NCBI GenBank assembly: GCA_037576215.1
Contig: JBANDB010000012.1
Location: 62,001 to 126,000 of the forward strand
Length of the DNA stretch: 64,000 nucleotides
DNA from: Armillaria gallica
Taxonomy: Eukaryota > Basidiomycota > Agaricomycetes > Agaricales > Physalacriaceae
Direction of reading: 5' to 3'
Below the pieces are notes generated by a model, which saw only the letters and a program-made list of their open reading frames with translations, made no database searches and was not told the origin of the DNA. Both the position numbers and the translations under genes were made by a program. The first letter of the stretch is position 1, and every line of letters starts with the position of its first letter. Below are positions 46,579-57,729 of the stretch, piece after piece.

Positions 46579-48984
46579 ATGATTACAACACCACAGCAAA
46601 TACCTTCACTACTTGCAACCCACATACTGCCAGAGGATACCATGTCTGGCACTATGACTATGAGATTTAAAAGGAGAGGGATGCAATTGAATCCAACTGC
46701 ATTAGACCCCCAAAACCCGCAACAGGGTATAAGCAGTATGGTACCTGGACCACCAACTCGGGTACCTACAGAACCCACATCATTACCCAAAGGGACTGAT
46801 TGCGATGAGCCAACCCCTAATGAGATCCTGATTCTAGGCTGAGTCCATATGCCAAGCCTTGGCACCCCAGAGCGTGCAACTAGTTCCCTCACTCTGAATG
46901 AAACCCCTATGGCGGTACACACCGGGGTAATGGGAGTGGCAGAAATCGTGCCTGAGCACGACACCCCAGTACTGATAAGTTTGCCTACAGCATTTCAATC
47001 AAATGAGGATTGAAGATGGAGAGTAGAAGGGGATAAACCTATCGTGCCCAAACAGGACTGGCATAGTACAAGGGATGGAGAGGTTAATATACAACCTTAA
47101 TCCTCGGGTAGTGATACTGTGAATACCGAACCCAATAAGCTGGATGAGTCACTACTCATCCCTATCCCCAAAGAAGACATCGTTGAAAACGAGTTTGATA
47201 TTGCTGAATTTGGGTCCCAACGATCTGTCTCCCCCAACGATATGAGGACCAATCATGATGATCAACAATCAATGATACCTGACAATGATCAGCATGATAG
47301 ATCTGAGCATAAAGAGGGATACAAGTATGACATAGATAAAGAATCCTTGGACAATGTGACTGATGGAAAAATATTGAATGATGACCACCTTGCGTACAGG
47401 ATGGCGCTCAGTGAAAATGGCCCATGGGCTCCATCCAAGGAGGAAGAATTGTCTGTACAATTATTCCTCAATGATTTATCAGACCACCAATGAGCAGTGA
47501 CTCATGTCTTAGCTCACCGACAAGTGGGCCAGTTGTTCAAATGACTCGGATTCGAAGTGATCGACCCAGAATTGGATATATACCAAGAACAGCTGAACCT
47601 AACCATAATGACTATGGCCAGAGGAGGAATGATCATGAGCCATGGGGACCAGCCAGACATTGGTGACTGTTCTACAGATAAGAATATGGATGATACCACT
47701 GATTGTGAAGCCAAGAATCACCAGCTATGAGGAGTAGCTGAAAGGATTGCCCACAATCAGAAAACAGGAAAAATCAAACTGTTTAATTTCACTACTGACA
47801 TGACATCAGTTGAAGAGAATAATGAAGAAAATCCCCCAGAACCACCACGTAGCCTGACACACATCAAACAAGAGGAGATAATGCCACACATACATAGTCC
47901 CTGAGAATCAGTGGCATGTTCACCTAAGCCAGAGACATGACGAGCCGCCTCACCTATGGCAACCAATCTACCAAAACCAGTGGTAACCAGTACACCTAAT
48001 AGGCATGCTCCTCAATATGGGAAGACTCTGAAAGACAGAGTAATTCTCCAACAATGGAGAAATTGTGATCTAGCCGATACGGGTCAAACAGATATTGTTG
48101 ACCAGGGAATATATATAGATGATGCCAGAACAGCGTTTATCGTGAAAGGCAGGATTGCAGACTTGAATAAAGGAAACATTGGATCCAATTCGAATCTCAA
48201 TAGCAACAATAAATGTGCTAGCTCACCAAATAACCAACCTGGCCAATCACCGAGTGGAAGACCTAGTGGGCCACCAAATGGAGGACCTCCAGGTGGCAGA
48301 CCACCAAACAGAAACAACCCTCCCCATAGAGGGAGCCGTATCCCTCACTCTACATGAGGATTAGGGTTTGCAGAATGCAGAGGAGGACAGAATCCCCATC
48401 CCACTCCCCCAGGAGAGGGTGGTGGGCCCTCCAACAATCCTGGAAACAATAATCAGAACCTCAACTAACCAGAAAGTGATGATGACTCACACCATTGTGT
48501 TGTGTTAGGGTATCATCAACGTAGTGTCGTTCATGACAACACCCATGGTACTGACCAGTCAATTAATTGAGTTGACTGCAATGCGCACACTTTGAATCAC
48601 CATCACCAACAGATGCATAATCAAATCGAACAATATATCAATGAACACCTGAGAGTCCATGTGCATCTACCCAATGTCACGCCCGCAGCATGTCTAAGGA
48701 TGTAATTTTGCAAAATTCACATACCTTACATGTTAGCAAAGCAGAAGCACAGAGAGCGGACTAACAATGCAAATGGCATGCAAGGAAGCAAGGTCACTAA
48801 GGTTGAGAGCTCTATGATAGAAACAGAAGCAACAGAATTAAAACATAAGGACTTCGTTGTTACACTGTACCTTATGGGCATGCATGACAATAGGGCCGAA
48901 GGGCGAGCTCACTTGCACAAAACATCCGTCTGCAGTAGAGAATTCAACTTTCAGTGGGATGCGCTTGTACGCAGGCTGGGACTA
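46579..48984 (+). pseudogene. Ty3 gag, N-terminal half
   Basis: One reading frame from ATG 46579 to 48984. It is interrupted by about ten TGA codons (for example 46840, 47491, 47938, 48355) and three TAA codons, without frameshift. The N-terminus is Pro-rich ('PNEILILG', 'VHMPSLGTPERATSSLTLNE'). The middle is acidic and Asn/Asp-rich, followed by a Gly/Pro/Asn-rich segment (48230-48350). The last part ('GRAHLHKTSVCSREFNFQWD') ends 'ALVRRLG', where the 2.7-kb insertion starts. In relatives I recall this runs directly into the 'VPVTSLVTEGVKTLRLN' segment now found at 51688. Confidence 0.65.
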
Positions 48985-51687
48985 ATTTAGATAACTACAC
49001 GTCGATAATCTATGATGCGTAGTCCCTGGAGATCCGGAGAAAAGATATCACATGCGGGGTAATCAAAAGAACCCCAGGCATGGCCTAGAAACAGACTTCG
49101 GCCGATGGGAATAGCGAGCGGACTCGAAATCCGAAGCATTTCTTGGTTACCGAGTCTACAATATGACACTGTCACCTTCGGAGCAGAACTGAAAGCTGAA
49201 TATGAGGTGTGATCAGTGATTGAGGACTAAGCAGCCATTGAGTACAAGTCAGCAAGCTACTCTGCTGCTAGGGCAAATGACATCGACATCGCTTAGCCCT
49301 TTGAGGATACTAAAAGGAGGCCCAAGCGGTGCTCCGCCAAGAGCGTTGTGCCAGTTCGGACGAAGAATTATTGGCTGACAAAGGAAGTAAATTACCAAAA
49401 GACTGTTTGTAATAATCAGTTTCCCATAGTATAAGTAGGTAGAATTTCAAGTAGTAAAGCAAGATACCTACCCCCCACGTACAGTAATAATGTTTCAGTT
49501 TGGATCTGGACTTGTTGCGATGCGTAAGAGTTAGTAGCTTCAAGCCTCGGCTAGAACGCAAGTTTAGCGAGCTCACAGAGAAATAGAACAAGAGAAACAT
49601 TTTGGATAAAAACTTCGGTTTACTTGAGATAAGAAAGAGATTCGGGGCAGTGACACTGTGCCCATCTTGAGAGTTTGCTGAGATAAATCTGAGAGAAAAG
49701 CTCTGTTCCTTTTCTGATTCAGTGTAAAAAGAGAATTTGTGTTGTGTTGGCCTCTGTGTAGGTCTAGAAGTAGTTGCAAGGGAATCAGCCAGCTTGAGCT
49801 GTTCTAGCAGTTGCACGAAGTGTGACAGGTGTGTGCAGTTGGACCTCGTGGCACCATTGTTAGGGTGAGCGCACTGTGTGTGAGGACTTGTGGGGACAGT
49901 TCTGAAAGTAATTAAAGACTTGAGTGGGAGTGCCGAGGGCCTCCATCGTGATGAGTTTGGAAGTCAGGTTTAGCCACTAAGAGAAAGGCGGTGTCGTGCA
50001 TGGATTAGATCTAGCGGCGAGTCGTACTTAGCGAGCTCACTGACCGATGATGAGCCTTCAGGCTCTGTGCGCTCTGAAATCGCGGACACCACTTACAATT
50101 TATCGCCTATCTCCCTTACGCGGCCTTTCACTAAACCAAACGTTGCAAGTCCAGCACAGGTCAAATCATATTAAATCTCCCACTCCACGCGAACTTTCAC
50201 TCCGATATCTATGAGTCATTGTGCCTCCAGGCACATTGATTGCCAATCCTTCCGCAGTAAATTAGACACGTGTCATTATTCTAGGCCTTTGCATGTAGAC
50301 AGAGCCATATGGTCACGTGGTTTAACTACGCGAAGGCTATGCATAGCTACGGATTCTCAAGAGGCCATATGGATACACTTTTACAGCTTAGAAATATAGT
50401 AGAGATTAGTGAGCCATTAACTGCGGCTGAGTAAGTAGTAAGTAAATTAGTAAACCTTCTGTAGCTTTATTAGGCTACGCGAACTTTTTAATAAGCATGT
50501 ACAGTAGAGTAGCACACGGTATATTGCACTACGATTACAAATAGTTCGCTATGCTCACAAATCATGTACTGCGGTTATTAAGCCAAGGTAAAAGTTCGCT
50601 TACTTAGCAAGTACAACTCTGTAGTATAAAAACCGATGGACTGTAGATAGAGAAGGACAGTTCTCCATAGAGGATACACACACCACACATACCACCCAAT
50701 ACACGCGAATTAAAGTTAATATCTCTACGTTCTTAAGAGATATAACACTTTGTGAAGTTTCTCCAAACTCGCTAGCTACCAAGTGTTAAATAACTTGATT
50801 CACGTCCTCTCGTCCAAAACACAAGCAAGGGTATCATATAAAGACTACCTTGTTTGTCATCCTCCTGTCATAAATTCGCATACCTGAAGACTTCAAAGGG
50901 TAATCTGTAGCTAGGGTTCCGAACTTTAGTCTCTAACACCAACAGCATACTGTTCCTATAAGTTAGGAATGATACTAATTTGAGTTTCTCTAGATAAGCC
51001 AGCTCCATCTCTGCGTTTCTCTAAAGAAAGCATGCGAGCATAGGAAAATATCTTCTACCGGAACCGTAGCCAGGATTCCGACACCAAATAGTTCACGCCG
51101 CATTTAGGTCACCCCCGCTCAGCATACACCCACGTTTACGCACCTTTTCCCTTCCAGGAAAGTTCGCGTACATACCTTGAGCCTCTGAACAGCCTTCAGA
51201 GAATCATAACAAAGCGTAGCAACACGTCGCTACACCACCAGGAAGCTACAGTCATCGCACGGAGGTGCAAGACTAGACTTGCTAGAACCTGCCTTCAGAT
51301 TCTGTGTTTGACTACACTTGCCATTACAGGTCTTGTGTTTTCTGCCCACAGGAGTCTATAGGTTCATCACCGAACTTGGTCAACTTGCGGATCTGTGCAT
51401 CCGTGTGTTCCGGCTATTGAAATATATTTTGCCTCAAGGGTTGCATGGTTCACCATGCTCTCTTGTAAAAAGCTCCGAAGAGCTAGAGAATTTGAGACTA
51501 GTTTGAAAATACTACATTGTTGCGCGTATCGTTCTAGCGAGCTCACTCAGAGAAATTGGGATACTGTCAGCGCGCAAGTGGAATTAAAATCCTTGCTCCC
51601 CTCCGCACTTAAGGAGATTGTGTGTGTGTGTGTTTAGTGGGGTTGAGTTGAGTTTGGTGTGTGTTCACGCTAGGCCATGCTCAGTTT
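48985..51687 (+). mobile_element. 2.7-kb insertion in the Ty3 gag, type unknown
   Basis: The gag frame stops making sense after 'RRLG' and resumes with 'VPVTSLVTEG' at 51688. The insert has no recognisable protein. Its largest frame, 49310-49816 minus, has no domain and is not called. The word agcgagctcac occurs three times (49570, 50030 and 51537), twice followed by 'agagaaat' within a few bases, and variants of 'gcgaactt' recur between 50140 and 51180. A (GT)n tract lies at 51618-51632. Ends and target duplication were not identified. Confidence 0.55.
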
Positions 51688-52960
51688 CACAGGTGCCTGT
51701 CACCAGCCTCGTCACCGAAGGGGTGAAGACACTGAGACTCAACTCAAAAAATATTACTCCATATGTGGGAGGTTCATCCATCACCGAGTTCTGGACTTGG
51801 TTAAAGAGCTTGGTGATATACCTCAAGATGTCCCAACTAGGGGGACTCGACCGAGATTGTGAGCAGAAATTACTCATAGAGCCAGTACTCACTGGCGCAG
51901 CAAAGAAATGGTATCATGACCATGTAATTGAGGTCAATGCCTATGCAAATGGGACATTTGTGTCAGTAATCATTAGACTATATGGCCGATTCATACATGA
52001 TTCGGCAATGCAGGAGGCTCGATTAAAATTCAATCAAGCAACATTTGTAGAAGGAGGCAGGACAGCTGAAGGATACCGAGACCTACTACAAACATTAGTA
52101 AGAGATATGACCTGAAAGCCAGATGATTATATGATAACCTGACGATTTGTGACTGGCATACCCAATGACATGTGGGAAGCCATATTTGAAGACAGACTTA
52201 ACATCAAAATCAATACTCTCAATGAGTTTGTTGAATCTGCAAAGGCATACGAGGTCACAGAGTGTTCCAAGAAAGAATACAGTCATATTCATACCTCATC
52301 AATACCCCTCTCGGGTGTATCTAAAGAGAAACAGAGGTCCCAACCAATCAGGGACCAAACTTCTAGTTGACCTGTATGAGGACACATGTTCATCAGAGCT
52401 AGAGGACGCTTCTTCCATAAACAAGACCCAGTTGTACCTCCTGTACAACCAACACCATCCCCATTATGCCCTGGACCGTCTGGGGCAAACAATGAACACA
52501 AACAATGCCCTGGTAAACCAGCTGACCTAGCCAATGTCAAATGCTTTAGGTGCGGTGAAATGGGACACTACGCATTGTCCCATAATAAAGATCTGAATCC
52601 ACATTTGGGCAGCTCATACTGTCATAGGTGATGACATCAAGGGTGGGATGGATACCGACGATGAGTCTAACTCAGTCACTGGGCACCAATTGTCGATGAT
52701 AATATCGGATGGCAAGAGGTTGAATTTGAAGAGTACCCACTTGAACACTTGGAGGATGAGGATGCCGAATTCATGGGCATGATGAGATCATCAACAGAGG
52801 ATGATGACTATGATGGGTTGTCAGAACAGGAACTCGAATCTGAGGTCGAGCACAATGGTGCTGACATAGACGGATATATCACTTGCTACCTCATGAGTCG
52901 AGACTTTGGGATATGTAAAGGCATACCCAATTATCAGCATGTGGTATGAGTATTATGTAC
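51688..52960 (+). pseudogene. Ty3 gag, C-terminal half with zinc knuckle
   Basis: Encodes the capsid-like region ('YVGGSSITEFWTWLKSLV', 'LTGAAKKWYHDHVIEVN', 'RDLLQTLVRDM') and a zinc knuckle 'CFRCGEMGHYALSH' near 52540. In the knuckle the fourth ligand of the expected C-C-H-C set is His. TGA codons occur at about 52113, 52140, 52369 and 52376. The frame shifts near 52610 and back near 52690. An acidic linker ('LEHLEDEDAEFMGM') leads into the protease. Confidence 0.75.
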
Positions 52961-52988
52961 TCGGTCCATGTGACTGACAGACTCGAAT

Positions 52989-53540
52989 ATGGCTGCAATG
53001 ACTGAGAATAGTCCTGAGGGGCATCCAACTATGTGGTATAAGCTCAAAATTGCAGCGCAATTGCAGCCTCAACCCATGTATTCGGCTGAGGACAAGATGT
53101 GCCTAGCTACCTACATTGAAGTGAATGGGATTATGGCCCATACACTGTGGGACAGCAGCAGCACATCCACTGCGATGTCACCACATTTTGCCGACATATC
53201 TAAGACTCTAGTGTTCAATCTCACTGAACCAGTGACTTTACAGTTGGGAATGGTCAGGAGTCGTTCCAAAATAAACTTTGGAACTAGAGTGAACCTGAGG
53301 ATGGCCAGTCTAGACCTAACTGAATATGTTGATGTCATAAATATTGACCATTATGACATGCTTATCAGTACCCCATTTATGCACCGCCATAATGTCACCT
53401 TGGATTTTGAACGAAAATGTGTCACTGTGGATGGGAAGGATATTCCTGCCAAAACCATGACTAACTTGGTGCAAGGTCAACATGATGCCTGCAGGCATAG
53501 ATTGTGGCACCCAGGACCCCCTAGTGGGGGTAATTGACTA
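52989..53540 (+). pseudogene. Ty3 aspartic protease region
   Basis: The segment 'CLATYIEVNGIMAHTLWDSS' carries the catalytic Asp. The expected D-(S/T)-G triad reads D-S-S, a Gly-to-Ser change. It is followed by 'LTEPVTLQLGMV' and 'DHYDMLISTPFMHRHNVTLD', as in retropepsins of chromodomain Ty3 elements. It is in frame with the preceding acidic linker but separated by two TGA codons, and ends at TGA 53535. Confidence 0.7.
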
Positions 53541-54061
53541 CATGACAAGCCCAAAATTGAAGTATTGGATGCTGAGGAAACTGGGAGGATGATTAACCTG
53601 CTTCCCAATGATTCTCCCATATTAATGATGAATGAGGACGAATTTTTGATGCACCGATCAAAACCTGGCTCACTGCCTAACAAACCATTGAAGAGAAATC
53701 AAAAAAAAACCATATAATCCACCGATATGGGCGGATATGAACCAAACGAGTACTGCATTGTACCCAGTGGAGGAATGCCCAGTTCCCCCCATCAATCCAG
53801 ATGACGATGCATCCCTTAGGGTAGAGGCACCAACCTCAACCATCAAGTGGGCAGATTGCCAACCAACTTCATCCAAAGTACTGGTGGAAGATCTTGTAAC
53901 AGATGAACAAGAATCTGAACACAAACATCAGTATCATAGGCCTGTCGATCCGATATCGACCCCAGAGAAACCAGTTAAAGTTAGATTTTGAGATAGACCT
54001 GTTCCCTCCGCCAACATTTGGGTGGCCAGGGGACCATCGCATGCCTCAGGAATAGAATACA

Positions 54062-55970
54062 ATGATCAGTGAGATGTGGGAGATAGACCTACAAAGTAAA
54101 GGGACCCTATTCAACTATCCTGAGAGACCCGATCACAGTGACCTGAATTGGGACATCAACGATAGATTATCACACATAGTACCAATGTCCTCCATCAAAT
54201 CTGGAGGACCTTATGAGTTCACTGTGGCTATGTACCCTGACGCTTGTAGGATGAATTTCCTCTGCAGAACCATGGATATTGTACCAGAATCGACCAGCAA
54301 GATAAATATTGCAAGGATGGTGACTTGCAACGAGCGACGAAACTTTTGAGATGTGACTCCTGTCATTATGGAAGTCGAGGTGCCTCGCATAGATAAAGGG
54401 AAACAATGTGCAGTCAAATGGCATGAGGATAATGGCCTGGAGGCTTTAAGACAACATTGGTACAATGATTATGAAGAGTTGCTTCAAGGTGTATCAAGTT
54501 GTATGCCACCTTGGAGGGTGGTTAATCACAAAATACCATTAGTTGATGAAAAACATAAGTACCATTATCATCTCCCGAGATGCCTGAACACTCTCCGAGG
54601 CAAGTTCAATGAGAAAGTGGCTCGATATACTCATGCCAGGTGGTGGGAACTCACATCTGCAAATAAGGCTGCACCCATGATGTGCATTTTTAAGAAAGAT
54701 ACACACTTACACACAGTAGTTGATTGTCACCAATGGAACAAGAACACTGTGAAAGATGTTACCCTGATGCCTGATCAGGATAATATACGTGAAGACGTTG
54801 CATGTGCAAACTATCGTTCAAAGATTGATTTATCCGATGCCTATAAACAGGTACGAATTGTATCAGGCGACATATGGAAGACGGCATTTGCAACTGTCTG
54901 AGGAACATTCATTAGTCATGTCATGCAGCAAGGGGATTGTAATGCCCCTGCTATGTTCCAGCGACTGATGACGTCCATATTCCAGGACATCATCAGGGTA
55001 TCTGTGCATGTATATCTGGATGATATATTCGTGTACTCTGACACAATTGACAATCACAAGCATCACCTCAAAGTGGTATTCGAATGATTAAAGGAACAAT
55101 CTCTGTACCTTAAATGGTCCAAATGCGAACTCTACGCATCAAGGATTGATTGTCTGGGACACATCATTGATGACAAGGGTCTCCATGCAGATGGGGATAA
55201 ACTTGCTTGTATATGAGGTTGGCGCATGCCAAGGAACTACAATGATATTCAGCGATTTGTTGGACTTGTGCAGTACTTGGCCACCTTCTTACCAGACATT
55301 TCTGTGTACACTGGGCCACTAATGAGCATGACACAGAATGGAGCCACGTTCAACTGGCACCCACTTCATCAACAGTGTTTTGAAATGATTAAGGCTATTT
55401 GTTGCAAGATGCCTATCCTCAGACCAATTGACCCTAGGATCAATGAACCAATATGGGTCATCTGTGATGCCTCTAAGTCAGGTGTCGGAGTGATGTATGG
55501 TCAAGGGCCTACCTGGCAATCATGCAGACCTGCAGGATTTATGTCCAAAAAGTTTACAACGGCACAACATAACTGTTGGGTTCATGAACTCGAGACATTG
55601 GGGATATTAGAGCCCCTCCTTAAGTGGGAAGATAAACTGATGGGTTATTGTATCCACATCATCACAGATTACCAAGCATTGGAGTTCTTTAAGACCCAAT
55701 CACATCTATCAGGGCGACAAATGAGATGGATGGATTACTTGTCTAGATTCAACTTTGATATCACTTACATCAAGGGTGATAACAATAAGGTCGCCAATTG
55801 TCTCAGTTGTTATTATGAGAACGACACCTGGGAGGACGTCCATTCCATTGAGGAATATGTTCATGCCGATGAACAAATTGATCTGGATGGGGATGACCTC
55901 CCCCCAGACCGCCTTCAAGAGGTTCATGATCAAGTGATTGAAATTCGATCTATGAATGAAGCTGTATGAT
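54062..55970 (+). pseudogene. Ty3 reverse transcriptase and RNase H
   Basis: The RT begins with 'YHYHLPRCLNTLRGKF' and contains 'KIDLSDAYKQVRI', 'MQQGDCNAPAMFQRLMTSIF' and the active-site box 'VYLDDIFVYSD' (about 55011). RNase H follows with 'PIWVICDASKSGVGVMYG' and 'YITYIKGDNN'-like residues ('FDITYIKGDNNKVANCLS'). Stops at 54347, 54899, 55088, 55214 and 55967 are all TGA. Many positions that are Arg in relatives are Cys, Trp or His here ('VACANYRSK', 'GYCIHIITD', 'CLSCYYEND'). Confidence 0.85.
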
Positions 55971-55999
55971 GTAGGAGCATACACCTCCAAGAGAAGTGA

Positions 56000-57640
56000 G
56001 AAATAAGGGATATTGAAGCCTCTGAACTAGCTGAGAGCCATAATGGTGATGCTGCAATGGTACGTGATGACTGTACCAAAAATGTGGATCAACCACATGA
56101 CGTCACCTTAGACAAATCCCTATGGTCAGGCCCAGAGTTAACCCCCATATATGTGGAGGATGACTTATTCTTGAAAGCTGTGGAATCGGCATATCACGAA
56201 GACCCATTCTTCAAATTGATTTTAGATGACCCCGAAGCCAACAAGGCATTCCACATCCGAGATTGAGTGATCTGGATGATGAATCATAGTGGGATCAACA
56301 TCATATGCATACTGAAGGGAACATTCATGAATCACTCATTGCAGGAGATCATCCTTGATCAAGCGCACAATATACTTGGGCACTATGGGTATCAGCGAAC
56401 ATCCAAGTATGTTTGCTGTTGGTACTGGTGGCTAAAAATTGTCTCAGATGCTCACAAGTTCTGCAAGACGTGCTCAGCATGTCAGCAGGCAAAAGGTGGC
56501 AACAGGCCACTGGTGTGTAAGTTACATACCTTACCCATCCCAACAAAACCCTGGGATTCCATTGGGATGGACTTTGTAGGTCCCTTTCCTGAAGTGGAAG
56601 TTGAACATTGAAAGTTCAACTATTTATGGGTCATTGTTTGCTGTCTGACAAGCATGGTACACCTCATACCAGTACACACTACAATGACCGTGGCACAACT
56701 GTCAGCCATATATATGAGGGAAATTGTCCGCTTGCATGGACTACCCAGCTCCATCGTTAGTGATCACAACCCTAAATTTACTTCGAAATGGTGTAGAGAA
56801 CTCCACCGAATGTTAGGCTCAAGACTGTTGATGTCCACTTCATTTCATCCTCAGACAGATGGAGTAACCAAGCAAATGAATTGGTCAGTGGGACAGATAT
56901 TTCAAACTGCTGTTCAACCAGACCAGAAGAACTGGTACTTTTGAATTGATCCTACGGAGTTTGCTATCAATAGTAGTATCAGCCAAACTACTCGATTTGC
57001 CCTGTTCGAATTGAACAGAGGTTATCTCCCATCAATGATGAAAGAATATACGGGAACAGCTGCAACTCCCCCTGGCATGCATAATTTCACCATGCAAGCC
57101 CTTGCGAACATAGCCGAGGCTCATGATTTGATCATTGCCAATTGTGTATTTCAAATACATCAGGCAAATAGACAACGATCAAGTGAACTGTTGATCGTGA
57201 AGGGTGATCTGGTATATCTCTCAACGAAAAACTTGAACTTACCTAAAGGAAGAGCCCATAAACTCTGTCCAAAGTTCATTGGGCCTTATAAGGTCGAAGC
57301 TGTGAACCCTGAATTGTCCAACTATACGCTTCAACTGCCTTCTGCACTACAGCAACAGCACATCCATCCGATGTTTCATGTCAGTCTGCTCTGCCCTTAT
57401 CATCCTAACAATGACATATTGTTCCCAAACTGATCACAGCCTGATCCTTATGATTTTGGAGCAGATGATGAGGCCGAATGGTTCGTAGAAGACATTGTTG
57501 GTCATCGTTGGGTGAAATCCAAGCTTGAATTTGAAGTAAAATGGTCCCTAGGTGAGACTACCTGGGAACCATTAGCTGGTTGTGACAAGCTCGCAGCTCT
57601 TGACCGGTACCTAGAATTGATGGGTGTGAGGTACCCATGA
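56000..57640 (+). pseudogene. Ty3 integrase and C-terminal chromodomain
   Basis: The zinc-binding region has 'AHNILGHYG' and 'CKTCSACQQ'. The core has Asp in 'SIGMDFVGPF' and Asp in 'SIVSDHNPKFTSKW'. The third catalytic residue, Glu in 'GVTERMNR'-type sequences, is Lys here ('DGVTKQMNWS', about 56870). The C-terminus has 'LVYLSTKNLNLPKGRAHKL' and 'HPMFHVSLLCPYHPN'. After TGA 57431 a chromodomain follows ('WFVEDIVGHRW', 'FEVKWSLGETTWEPL'). Stops at 56264, 56609, 56942, 57431 and 57638 are all TGA. Confidence 0.85.
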
Positions 57641-57729
57641 GAATTGCCTAGGCGGAAGAAGATGTTGCCAATGCGAAAGGATGAGCCAGTGAAAATGACA
57701 AGGAGGAGTTCCCAAAAAGGGATCTGAAT

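Noticed and set aside
49310..49816. 168-codon minus-strand ORF in the gag insertion
   Set aside because: No domain or splice context. The translation looks like low-information sequence and the flanking region is non-coding.
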